Part shown: one piece after another, positions 53,099 through 64,000 of the stretch
How the letters are laid out: each line of letters begins with the position of its first letter
Numbering within the stretch: position 1 is the first letter of the stretch
Assembly: GCF_032854445.1 (NCBI RefSeq)
Contig: NC_088301.1
Span: forward strand, 41,031,187-41,095,186
DNA: 64,000 bases
Direction: 5' to 3'
Origin: Liolophura sinensis
Taxonomy: Eukaryota > Mollusca > Polyplacophora > Chitonida > Chitonidae
Translations under genes and position numbers: made by a program
Notes under the pieces: generated by a model
Told to the model about the DNA's origin: nothing
The model's database searches: none
What the model saw: the letters and a program-made list of their open reading frames with translations, nothing else

Positions 53099-56000
53099 TT
53101 AACATGACGGTGCCGTCAGTTTAACCACTCGACTCGATCGAGACCCGGTAGCTGATCTGTAAAGATATAATTGGCATAAGTGTGATCATTTACTTTTTAA
53201 AAAATTTATTCATTCTTTATAAGGACTGAACGATGTACGGTACTTAAAAGTATTTCAGACATACCAGAGCGGCCATTTGTATGGGTGGAGGAAAGATGAG
53301 TGCCTATATATTAGTAAATAACCTGCCCGGTAATCATGTTTGATGAAAGAAAACCAAACTATAGAGTTAATACTGGGAAAATCTATAGAGTAGTTGTGAA
53401 ATTCTTATTTTTATTTTCTTATGTCTTAGCTTAATGTCGCCATGATTATTATCGTATCACCGGGGTATTTCCATTTGTGTGCTGTCTCACAGAAGAAGTA
53501 CTGGACTAATCTATCACCAAATATAACACTAGAAATGAAGTCCCATTAAAACATAAAATACAGACTTGGTATTAAACATGAGGCCATACATGACACCCCT
53601 CAGAATATACCAACACCAGACATGTGTGACAACGAAGATGGCACCACACCCTGTCCATTCAGCACAGTATACTGGACCCATATATCCTTCCTCGGGTTAC
53701 ATATATAGGTTAGTCAAATAACATACTCCATTTAACGTCAATATGTGACACAATGAATCACTAATTAACCCACATTCTTGCATATATACTTGCCTTGTCC
53801 TTAATGATATTTCTCCACACACTACATCATTTCTGCAAGCTCTCCATGTTAGTCCCCCATCAAAACTTACTTCCACAGCCAGACCTGGGAAAGTTGTGCT
53901 TGTCACCAAACGGCCATTGGTGTCAATGCTTTAAAAGAACGGTAAAAACAGATAAAAAAATCTTCGATAAACTATAATTCTCGAGTTCAATCTGGTAAAC
54001 GGCCGACAGGGACATGAACTTCATTATATCAGCCTATATCACATATCAGCCTATATCACATGCATTCCTATGTTTTAACGTCAATTTTAAAATTTTTTGG
54101 GCAAGGGGTATTTATTATGAAGAGTATGTAAATGTGATCATATTTAACAGAGAATATGGCACAATAAAGCTTGGATATACACAGTTAAAACGTTCAATAA
54201 CTTTTTGAATTTTAATGTGCAGTTACTGTATTCCATTCATATTTTCCATTCATTCTGCTTTTATGACGGCCTTTAGGTTTGTGAGTGGGCGAACTTAAAT
54301 GTTTATTTTTAAAATCGGAAATTTCGTCAATTCTGAGGACATATTTAATGAGTAAACTTACCTGCCACCAGGGGGCGGCACCCTGTAATTTATGTTTAGT
54401 TCATCCAATCGCAATAACTCCTTGTGACCAATTTTATTGGCGAAAAGCTCCCAGTCAAGGTCTCGGAGTCTTGTCCTCTCTCGAGAATTATCAATGCTTT
54501 CCCATGATGCTTTGTGCCAGGCCCTTTCCGCCAAAGCCAAAAGTCTTGGAAATACCATGTAATTCATTTCCTCTTCCGTCCGAATAGTTTCCGACCATAC
54601 CAGAGCTTGTAAACCTACAAGACAACAGTGTTGAAGTATACGTAAATATGGATTAAACCGTCTGTAATTTAGAGAGGAATATACATGAAATGTCTACGTG
54701 CAACGCATGTAAAAATCTTTGGCATTTACGTACACTGAAAAAACAAATGTGTATCATTTAAACATATCTCTGCAACAGATAATAAACGTGCTTAACAATT
54801 TAATACCTTTCAGTAAATATCGGACTTGTACCTATACTATTTAGAGCGTTAAAATGATTCCAAGGTTCCACAAGCTATAATTTGATCCATTTTACACATT
54901 TTAGGAAATTCATAAACTATTTTGACGGCAACACATGCACACACTATAATAAAGGCTGACTTTTAACTTGTTCAAGATTTTTCAAATACACGCGTATGTT
55001 TCATAAATATATTGATTTATTTTATAAATACATGCATTTTTTTTATGAAGACTCACTTTTACAGTCTAAATGCAATAATTTATGTAGTAAATTGAATGAG
55101 TTTATTGCTTAAACGGAGTGATTTAAAGTTTTCAGTGTACATTATCAACATTATAAAGCTGCCTTATTACCAGTTGTTGGCTAAACATGTTTAAGTATTA
55201 CACACGTTACAATTAAACATTAAGCACGTTTATTATCTGTTGCACAGAGATGTTTAAATGTTAAACATTTGTTTTTTTTTCAGTGATGAGCTTTGTAATA
55301 GCTTTCCGCTACTAGAGATGACACGTTATGAATATATTGAGAAGGTATATGACGAAGTGGTTACTTTGTTCAACTCAACAATACAATGACACATTCAACC
55401 TTTTCACTTCATTTCACTTTTCAATTCATAAATTTTCATAGCTCTTCCATGCAAGCCATATTAAATGAGTGACTTGCAGTATGTCAGCGCTTCAGTATAT
55501 GTGTATACATGTATGCATACCATGTTTTTTTGGGGAGCCAGTGGAAAGCGCAAACCGTTACTGACAGAAAAAGAGACTGTGTACATACACAGATGCAGAG
55601 AACAGGTTTTAAATAAGGCATTATGCCAATCACGTCTACATACGATGCAGGTTTACACGCTAGTTGTATTCTTGTGTCCACACATCGACGGATCTCCATA
55701 TGACCTGGAATGCAATCGCACTATTCTCGACCAAATCTCACCATGTTTAAGAGGATGTTTATCACACCGAGGCTTTTCTTTTTTGTGAGTGTAAACTGAG
55801 GCGACTTGACTTTGTTTTTAAAAGATAACAGTTTCTTGCATGACCCTCTTGTAATTGAGTGACAAGAGGGTTCCAGGTGACTGAAAAGTTTCAGGTGATA
55901 GTCTGAACAGTAAAGCTAACATAAGTTTTGCACCCGTTTCAACAACTGATTTTAACATAACTAACCTAATCTTTACCTTTGCTTTACAGGAAGTAAATGG

Positions 56001-59000
56001 ATTTCAGAGACATCACCTTGTATGTTATCCGGGCGCCTGAGGGGTACACATCGATTTCCACTGGCTCCGCACAGGTCTTGCCTTGTAAACGGCGCCCCGG
56101 CAACTGTGACGTCAGCGTTGTCATAGAAGCGATCTGGCAGGTATCCGAAAATCTTTTTCGTATCTATGAACCGCCCTGCCCAGTAGAACCCTCTCTCCTC
56201 AGGATCTGGTTCGTAAGGATGATCGAAAAACAAATGGCTCGAATGGCAAAGGACAACCTGAAAAATAAAGAGAGCATCTGCACTGACGTTGTGGATGGAG
56301 TGGAATGATTGTCATGATCGTGAGCTTTTAGCGGACGAAAAGAAAGCTGTTTTTACCTTGAATCCAGCATTTGCCAGCGTGTATGCCCTGTTAGCGCCTC
56401 CCCACTCCCAGACGTTATTTCCGGCGTAACCAAGGACGTTGGCGTTCGGCATGCGGGATCGCTCGAAGGCGTTGGAGTTTCTGTCCATCAACCCCCACCA
56501 CCATGCCCCTAGGTCCAGACCGTGGGCGGCTGTGATGTTTGAAACGCGGTAAGAGAAGTAACGTTTCAACCCCTCAACGCCGTCAACGTCAGGGTGTTGA
56601 CGTAGAAAGGTTTCACAGAGAGTGGAGTTCACCCAGGCACCCGGCACTTCGTCCCCTCCGAAATGAAACATAACCAAAGGCTGAATCTCTCTATGGAGTT
56701 CTTTCACTGACGCCACCAAATGGTCGATGTACCTGTAAGTTGATTCCATGCACGGATTGATGGTATTATCGTCAAACATCTGAACGGAGGAATACCTAGT
56801 GGTGTCCTGCAAATCCGACAGCAAGAACTCGGTGGCGCCGTTTGAATCTCCTTTCCCCAACAACCACTCGTGTCTCTTCTCCATGGATTTGACAGCTGCT
56901 CTGCTGTGGCCCGGCATGTCAAACTCCGGTACGACTTCAATGAAACGTTCGTTAGCGTAACGCAAGATTTCTCGGTAATCATCGACAGTGTAGAATCCGC
57001 TCCCACTGGTCTGATTGGTGGGCCCTGAACCCAGTTGAGGAACCAAGCACTTGTTCTGATCGTGACAACGCTGAGATCCGTACTAAAAATGACATAAAAG
57101 AAGAAGCTAATAATGGAATTATGGATATTGTACTCGAAAGTGTGACGTGAACCAGTCACTACGCAATGGTAACCTTGATCTACATTCCACAATCGAATTA
57201 ACTGTGAATTAAAGTAACAGGTTTTGATTTTCCTCCACAGGTTTCATGAAAAGATGAGACATCAAACATTGAGTAATCATCCAGTATATTCATCGACCAA
57301 TACATTCATATGTTTCTCAACCTTCGCAAGATATTTTCTTGAATGAATATTATAGTTTAATATTCGTCAGTCTTACCTGGGTTAATTCTTCCAGACCGGG
57401 AATCTCCAGCCTCCATCCTTCGTCTTCCGCCAGGTGTAGCTGTAGTTTGTTTAACTTGTACATCGCCATGGCGTCCAGCACCCTCAAAATCGCTGACTTA
57501 CTCTGAAAGTTTCTACCAATATCTAAATGAAGCCCACGGAAGACGTAACGAGGTGCGTCCTTGACGGTAATGGACGGCATACTTGCGTCGGAGGACATCA
57601 AACTTTTTATTGTCTGATAGGCGTAGAAAGCACCCGCTGAAGATGGAGAGACAATGGTGACTTTCTCCGCCCTACCTTCCACAATTAACTGGTAGGCCTC
57701 TGTGCTGTTGGACAGCTTCCCGTCAACAATGACATCCGGACGTCCGACTCGGAACTCAATAAATCTCCGGCGCGGTGGTTCTTGGACGATCTTCATTAAA
57801 AATTCGTCTACAAAAAAATAGGAGCTTAATTTTTCACCAGGACGATATAACAATATTATACTCGTACCATGCAAGCCTAGCAATTACTCTTGCAATGTTT
57901 ATAGAAGTACGACGTAAATCAGCTTTCATACACATATAAAGTTCATAGGAAATGTGATAATATTTGTCCGGGCAATTGTAATTGATATGATTTCCAAACT
58001 TTTTGGATATAAATTAAGGAATATTCATGGGAATTGTACTTCGAATCAAAATATAGCTTGCCTTTTTGAAAATCTCTAACAGCTTGTAACATTGTTGAAC
58101 ACTCTCGATGTATTTGTTACATGTGGCTCACTAAGTAGAGATGTGGAAAGAGATAGCCTAAGTAACGAGTTTCTTCTACACCTACGCAATCTTTACCTCT
58201 CATGTAATGTAAGAATGCTTCTTGCCCGATGGGGATAGTTTTTTAGAAAGAAACTTTGAATTCTGAAACACTGGCCTTTCAGGACATGATATGACATCAT
58301 TTGCTACACTTACGTGAGACCAGCCTTGCAGCGTCTTTCAAAGCGTTCGAACCCGGCTCTAGATAGATAACCCAATCTAACGTTGACAGTTTCACTCTGG
58401 AGGCGTCGAAGAGCTTGAGGCTCAGTGGGGTTGGTACTAGACTGAGTTCGTCTGGGCCAAGATCTCTGACACCGTAACGTTCCTGGCGAGCTTCGGGAGA
58501 AAACGGATCGTACATGTCACGCCTACGAGATGAATCCCACCGCTTCCACTTGTTTGGGGCGTCAAAGTTTCCTACAAAAAGCAGGTTCTCGCTGACCGTG
58601 TTGCGCAACGTTCGTGGCGTCAGTCCGGGTGCGGCCACATACCAGTTAGGGTAAATATCAGTTCGGGAAATGAAGGCACCCCTGGCTAAGTAATAAATGT
58701 CGAGTTTTCCCCCGGGTGGAATTGGAATGAAAGAAGATGTCGGGTGAATGCGGAAGTGGCATCCTTGAATATGTGTTATCTCTACGCCGTAACGACGCCA
58801 ATCAAACGCTGCATCTTGCTGACGTCTGGGCCGGGAAACACCTTTTATATTAGTGTAGTAAATGGCCCAGTCTCCACTCCGAATAATTTCCGTACCTGCA
58901 TTGGATAAGGTGATTCTGTGGCGAGAACTGCCGGGTGTCCGGAGATTGTCCAAAACATCATAGTTCACTTCCATATAAAGTGACATATAGTCTAGTTCGG

Positions 59001-60492
59001 CTTGGAGAGCACAGGATACTGCAGTAAACAACAAGTGTATGATTAATGTACCAGCCACTTCAACGTAAGACAGATATATAATAGAGAAAATTACAGTGAA
59101 AAACCAAAAGAATGTTGTAAATGAAACCCAAAACAAGGCATTTCAAAACAACAACAGTTGTGCAGGAGACTGTAATTCAAAAAGATTGTAAAAAGTGTGT
59201 AAAATTTCATAATTTAATGACAAAGCGTCAAAGACGGGGATATAGTTAAAAAGACGGACACGTCAAAAGATAATTAAACAGAGAAGAATATGAGAGATGT
59301 CATAAAATGTACACGTATATCCAAGAATAATACTGAAAAAGTCTTGTAAGAAATTGAGAGCATCTTAATCCCACCATCCGGACATTACACACGTGTCAGA
59401 TCACATAGGCATATTTGACATGTATAGCAAAACACCACACCCTTTTGATCTCGAACCGTTGAGTGACAGAGACTATATTGAGACCAGCTTTCAAGAAGAG
59501 TCGTGCTAGAAAATATAAAAGAATACAGCATAGAGACTATACAGAGGTTCACAGAGTGAGTTCTAGTTGGCAAATGGTCCCGTGTAAGTGGTGAGATTCG
59601 ACCTATTGTCAGTCTACCTCACTTGGGTTTTATTCTAACGGGTTATGTAAGTGGTTATAGCAACTCGTATCCCCCTAGCAGTATAGGGGCAGTAAAGGCC
59701 AAGAATTTAGAACTATCATTAAGAACCGTTTTTATTTATATCTAGAAAATAATAATATGGTGTCTTCTTATCAAGCTGACCAGATTTTTTTTTTCAAATA
59801 AATTTTGTTAAGTTGTGCTGTAAATTTAAGCAAAGTCTTTGATGTATGGAGAGAGGGATGTCGAGCTGGGAAGAATAATAGTATGTCATTATCCATTTAA
59901 TGCAGAATTCTTAAATACTGGCTCAAACTTTGTAGTGTTGCTAATTACAATATATACGACGTCATTGATCTCGACATACTGAAATGCTGTATTGTCATCA
60001 GATTCAATACACAAACACAATCAAACAAAAGGGAAACACTTTGCAGAAGTGGAAAAATGATATTTGTGCCTTTTTCACACCGATATGCAACATTTTTTTC
60101 TCTAACTCATAAAAAGTAAAATAAAAGCGCAACACCAGTGTGTGTTGAGTAAACTATCTGTGTGAAAGTGTAGCTTTTTTTCACTTAGAGGTAAAACTGT
60201 CAACCTGTGACGTTCCTGGCTATGTTATCGTAGGCTAGCATTTAAGCATTGATATGAACCCTCAATAAGATCGTAATTGAGGTAAACTGAGAAAAGGCCG
60301 AATTATATTATAATATCATTTTTGCTTCACGATCCATGGACCCACTCTAACGTGCACGTGAGCCTCCAAAGTTGGCTGGTCCGCCATGCTTCGCTCTCCC
60401 CTGCACTATATAGGCTTAGATAATTACATACCTTCTTTGAAGTATACCAGATTCGACCAGGCGATAAACAAAAGTGTCCAGCCTGAGGCCAT
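53099..60492 (-). CDS. GH20 gene D: secreted chitobiase-like protein lacking key pocket residues (probable pseudoenzyme or altered enzyme)
   Basis: Exons: 60432-60492, 58314-59018, 57377-57807, 56357-57082, 56017-56257, 54362-54614, 53794-53928, 53099-53156. They join to one intact 869-aa frame. Exon 1 encodes a hydrophobic signal (TLLFIAW), with cleavage plausible before AELDYM. CHB_HEX, GH20b, GH20 barrel and C-terminal domains are all present. FRGLHLDIGRNF, DMPGH and HFGGDE (H539, D543, E544) are intact. Three pocket positions differ from A-C. THLYFD is SHLFFD (F651), YAWDN is YAGNN (G620), and AWED/AWQD is AWWW. GQLWSE is ALVWSE. In GH20 enzymes the Tyr of this motif stabilises the substrate's N-acetyl group, so activity is probably reduced or changed. 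Intron 7 (53157-53793) starts with GC rather than GT. The protein ends in TAPSC. Confidence 0.93.
53792..53793 (-). other. GC donor splice site (GC-AG intron 7 of gene D)
   Basis: Exon 7 ends ACAAG followed by GCAAGT, a standard GC-AG donor context. The intron ends TCTTTACAG at exon 8. Using it keeps phase 2, as in the three paralogues, and gives a C-terminus that matches gene C (RSATGSRSSRV beside KSASGKRASRV). Reading through would instead add 31 unrelated residues. Confidence 0.85.
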
Positions 60493-61225
60493 CTTGATTT
60501 CCCGTGAAATGAAGAATTCTTTAAACTTTAAAGAAATATTTTGTAATGTATCTAATAACGTCTGGCAAACTGCAGGTTAGTTTAGTCTCACCTGTACAGC
60601 TAGGTCACGTAGCAGACTCAACAATGTCCGCATAATCGCGCACAAAACCATGTGGGTCACGGAATTTTCGGGAAGTCCCGTTCACCAAGCGCTGCGCTAT
60701 CACCTGACGCCTCCATCTTATCTCTAATAACGCCATATCCATCACACGCTATGCAGAAATTATCAGCTGCTGCTTGGAAAATGTGCATCTCGGGGAATGC
60801 TACGGTGTAATGAAGCTATCACTCAGAGTAAAACTTCTTGCAAAGTACAGTCCTATGTTTTCTCTGTACCCGCCACTCTGCCTTCCAATACTCATGAATC
60901 TTATCGATAACCAGATAATAGCTCGACATAAATAACTTTTGTTTTTTCCACTGCAACCAGAAGTGACTATTTTTGTTGCCTATACACGTATGCTCTTTTG
61001 GCAATTGTAAAGAACATTTCTTTGCCATTATCATTGCATTTAACCAGAAGCGTCTTTATTGCAAAGCTGCGGATATGTGAACGAGGAACTATGAGTGTGC
61101 AAATTATACAGTGCATTTATAATTTAACAGGTTTAACTTAAATGCGGAAGGCTGTATTTCTCTTATTATTAAGGATGTCTTAAAGACTCAAGTTGTCAGT
61201 CACAACTGTCACAACTGTCATACAC

Positions 61226-61384
61226 TTTTATTTATCTAATTATGTGATTGGTGTTTTAGGTCGTACTCAAAAATATTTCACTTATACAACGGCAAACAGC
61301 ATTATGGTGGGAGTAAACCGAGCAGAGTCCGGGGAAACCCACGACCATCCACAGGTTGCTGGCAGACCTTCCTACATACGACTA
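61226..61384 (-). mobile_element. SINE fragment
   Basis: Reverse-orientation tail and body: GATTGGTGTTTTAGG, GTACTCAAAAATATTTCACT, GGGGAAACCCACGACCATCC, CAGGTTGCTGGCAGACCTTC. The head is lost. Confidence 0.85.
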
Positions 61385-61674
61385 TCATAAACAAGTGTAA
61401 CTGTGTATACATACTATTACATTGGTTTAAAATTACGTAATCAGACGTTTGTCAGGTACCTACCTGTAAGGGCGTGACTTATATACATATATAGTCCGCA
61501 TAATCATTTGGTTTCCTCCACGCATAAACATGACTGTGAAATAGTCTCTAGCACGGCATTAAACACCAAAGGACAAATAGTTGTACGTATACCAACGCAT
61601 GCAGGTCTTTGAAAATATGATAACACTAAACTATGAAGAAATTTATGGTTATATCCATGGCTAATATGTGCTAT

Positions 61675-62202
61675 GCATGACACCGTGACTCAATTTTTTG
61701 TCCATGACTTCCTGACCCACTGGTACATGTATGTTAATGTCCGCAAGACCCTTACTTACAGTGGTGTCCATGACATCCTGACTCTCATCAATGGTCACGA
61801 CACCCTGACTTACGATGATGTCCATGACACCCTTACTCTCATTAATGGCTTCTACAACCTGACTTACGATGTATCCACATTGACTCACGTTAATGTTCAA
61901 AACACCCTGAGTCTCATTAATGTTTATGACTCCTGGTTCATGTGATAGTTTCCATGACACCCAGATTCACGTTAATGTCCTTGACTCCCTGACTCAAGTT
62001 ATAATGTGCATGAGATTCTGACTCACGTTATAATGTCCATGACACCCTGACTCAAGTTATAATGTTCATGATACCCTGACTCAAGTTACAATGTTTATGA
62101 CAACCTGAGTCAAGTTACAATGTATATGACAACCTGACTCACGTCATAATGTCCATGACTCCCTGACTCACGTTAATATCCATAAAAACCTGGCTCACGT
62201 TT
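61675..62202 (+). repeat. Minisatellite, 27-29-bp unit, about 18 copies
   Basis: Variants of CTGACTCACGTTAATGTCCA followed by TGACACC; in the second half most units read GTTATAATG instead of GTTAATG. Units diverge more toward the left end. The array keeps short open frames on both strands (for example 61673-61945 + and 61661-61960 -), a by-product of the 27-bp units. Confidence 0.9.
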
Positions 62203-63496
62203 GATGAATTATGCAACAGGCCTATGAGGCCTGCAGATTGTTTACTTAAAACAGACGATTATAATAATGTATTTTTTAAGTTTATAGTACATTACTGATC
62301 AGTGGATTAACTGACAGTTGTTTTAGTTCAGCTTCAAGTTAATGTAACAAACGACTGTCAACGATTTTTTGACCATGCAACTAAAAGTTGGCAATTCTAA
62401 ACCAATTTAGGAGGATGCATACTTTAAATTGTGCTGAAGTTATTTCAACTGAGAGGAAGAGGGTGTCTTAAATGTCTGGGCTATAAAGGAGAAAAAAAGA
62501 AGCAGGTGCAATCAACAGATGAAATATATTTTTAGCATTAAGCTGTTTACCAGATCGTGCTCGATTCATCTCCAACGATGACACTTTGTTTACACCACCT
62601 TTCAACTTTGTACACAGACAATACCTGTTGTTTATTTTGTCCTTTCAGCTTGATGGCCCAAGGATCAATTTTTGCACCATGCATAATCTATGCTATAAAC
62701 ATCTAGTCGTCAAACGAAGGACTCTTACGACCCGAAAATATGTGGAATATTTCTGTTTAATTTATTTTTATTTAACTTTTGTTTAACGCTGTGCTAAGAA
62801 AAAACAAATATTCACTGGATTTATACGATGGCAATTAGGTTTATGGGTAGAGGAAACAGGAGTTAATCAGCGATCTTCGCTATGTATGTAAGGCCTACAT
62901 GCCGAGCAAACTTCTTGACAAAGCCTCACTGCCGAAACAATCAGGACTGGATTCAAACACCCGACCTCATTTACTATAATTATGTTGCTTGTTGAATATA
63001 GTTTATTTTATATAGGACTATACAGGCCTATATATATGAATGAATCATATCTCTATATGTGTCTAGCTGCCCTGTCACGATAGCTGGAGACGCACAGACC
63101 TACCTAAGTAGTCGATTTTTGGTAAATAAACTCATGGTTTATGGGAAGACTGGATATACATATACAGGCCGTCACATCACATCACATAGTCTTGAGGCAC
63201 CGAAACTATAGGCCTACTATCCCAACGAAATAGGCCTATATAGGGGCCCGCCTAGGATTGTATATTATATCTAATTAATTCCGTGGGACTGTAGGCCTAC
63301 AACAGATCCGACTCGCTTTCTCATCTGGAGAGGAAATTCCCTCTTCCCGGTCATATAGGCCTGTACAGAATTTTTGCGTACCATATGCTTAAATTGTTTA
63401 GGCTAGGCCTAGACGTACAATGAAGTCCAAGTTATTTATCGTTCTAAGCAACTCGTATCAAGGTCAAGATATAGTGAGGTATTCCCTATCTTTATT

Positions 63497-63625
63497 TACT
63501 CGATTCGAGTTTTAGGTCACACTCAAGAACATTTCACTTATAATACGGCGGCGGCCAACATTATGATGGGGTGGTGGGTGGTGGGATTTGGGTACCAGGG
63601 AGAGCACGGAAAGCCTTCATACATA
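63497..63625 (-). mobile_element. Degenerate SINE trace
   Basis: Contains TTTTAGGTCACACTCAAGAA, CATTTCACTTATAATACGGC and GGCCAACATTATGATGGGG, diverged from the common SINE tail. No head or target duplication was found. Confidence 0.6.
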
Positions 63626-64000
63626 TGGATCATTCTCCTTTCAACGCATGTGCAGTTCTCCAACATTCACTTTACATCCCTGCCTTCACTAGCAAATTTT
63701 TCACAGAAATCTTGAACCATGCCGAAATAATGATCTCCATAATAAACTAACCTGTTCTGAGTCTCGCCGAACCAAAAACGATTCATGACAACCCCACAAC
63801 CACTCTGCAACTGGCGCTCTTAGGAGAATACCTAGACCCTTTGTTACCTTACATGTTACAGCAACAAACATTCGGGTTAGTCGGGTCATGTGTCTGGACT
63901 ATCTGGACTGCAGGGGTGTGTTTCATGGGAGGTAACTTTGAAATATTTAATGCTTTCGTTCCACCACTAGGTGGAGTTGGAAGAGCGGGAAGCTGTATAC

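Larger units (their letters stand above)
60493..64000. other. Region upstream of GH20 gene D, no recognised gene
   Basis: Contains the presumed promoter of gene D (no convincing TATA on the - strand), a SINE fragment at 61226-61384, a minisatellite at 61675-62202, and degenerate SINE traces near 62757-62860 and 63497-63625. AGGCCT recurs often between 63010 and 63420. Open frames are short or repeat-derived. Confidence 0.6.

Noticed and set aside
4379-60492. Recent horizontal transfer of bacterial-type chitobiase genes
   Set aside because: All four have seven or so introns at shared positions, signal-peptide exons and host-like codon use; this GH20 type is known in several invertebrates, so any transfer would be ancient.
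61673-61960. Open frames of 90-99 codons on both strands
   Set aside because: They arise from a minisatellite with 27-bp (multiple of 3) units; no splice sites or known domain.
61675-62202. CRISPR-like array of regular repeats
   Set aside because: Units are tandem without unique spacers and the genome is eukaryotic.

Overview
The window is eukaryotic, from an animal genome. Genes are split by long introns with GT/AG borders, non-coding DNA is AT-rich, and a tRNA-derived SINE with the same 3' tail is scattered throughout. The SINE type and the gene content suggest a marine lophotrochozoan, most likely a mollusc; the species cannot be fixed from sequence alone.

Layout. (1) 171-1209, + strand: the last two exons of PHYH (phytanoyl-CoA 2-hydroxylase), entering from the left edge. 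(2) 4379-10405, - strand, probably extending to a first exon at 16471-16540: GH20 gene A. (3) 18013-33821, + strand: GH20 gene B, divergent from A with about 1.5 kb between the two start codons. (4) 41808-49025, - strand: GH20 gene C, convergent with B. (5) 53099-60492, - strand: GH20 gene D, in tandem with C. The right-hand 3.5 kb holds SINE debris and a minisatellite but no recognisable gene.

The four GH20 genes are paralogues of the chitobiase (bacterial-type beta-N-acetylhexosaminidase) architecture: an N-terminal CHB_HEX carbohydrate-binding domain, a GH20b domain, the GH20 catalytic barrel and a small C-terminal Ig-like domain. They share the same exon plan. Exon 6 is 253 nt in all four, exon 3 is 431 nt in B, C and D, and intron phases are 1,1,0,0,1,2,2. 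B, C and D begin with a signal-peptide exon; A shows no signal peptide. A retains every GH20 active-site residue I could check. B has Asp and C has Asn in place of the His of HxGGDE. D keeps HxGGDE but has lost the pocket Tyr (HLYFD to HLFFD), a pocket Trp, and the acidic residue after another Trp. C also carries frame-breaking indels. The locus therefore looks like one conserved chitinolytic enzyme next to three diverging, secreted or surface-bound relatives that may have shifted towards altered catalysis or carbohydrate binding.

Non-coding structure worth noting includes a roughly 455-bp foldback element built from GAGGTAGCGA-like units, a roughly 327-bp palindromic MITE-like element, several SINE insertions with clear target-site duplications, a SINE nested in a second SINE family, and a 27-29-bp minisatellite.
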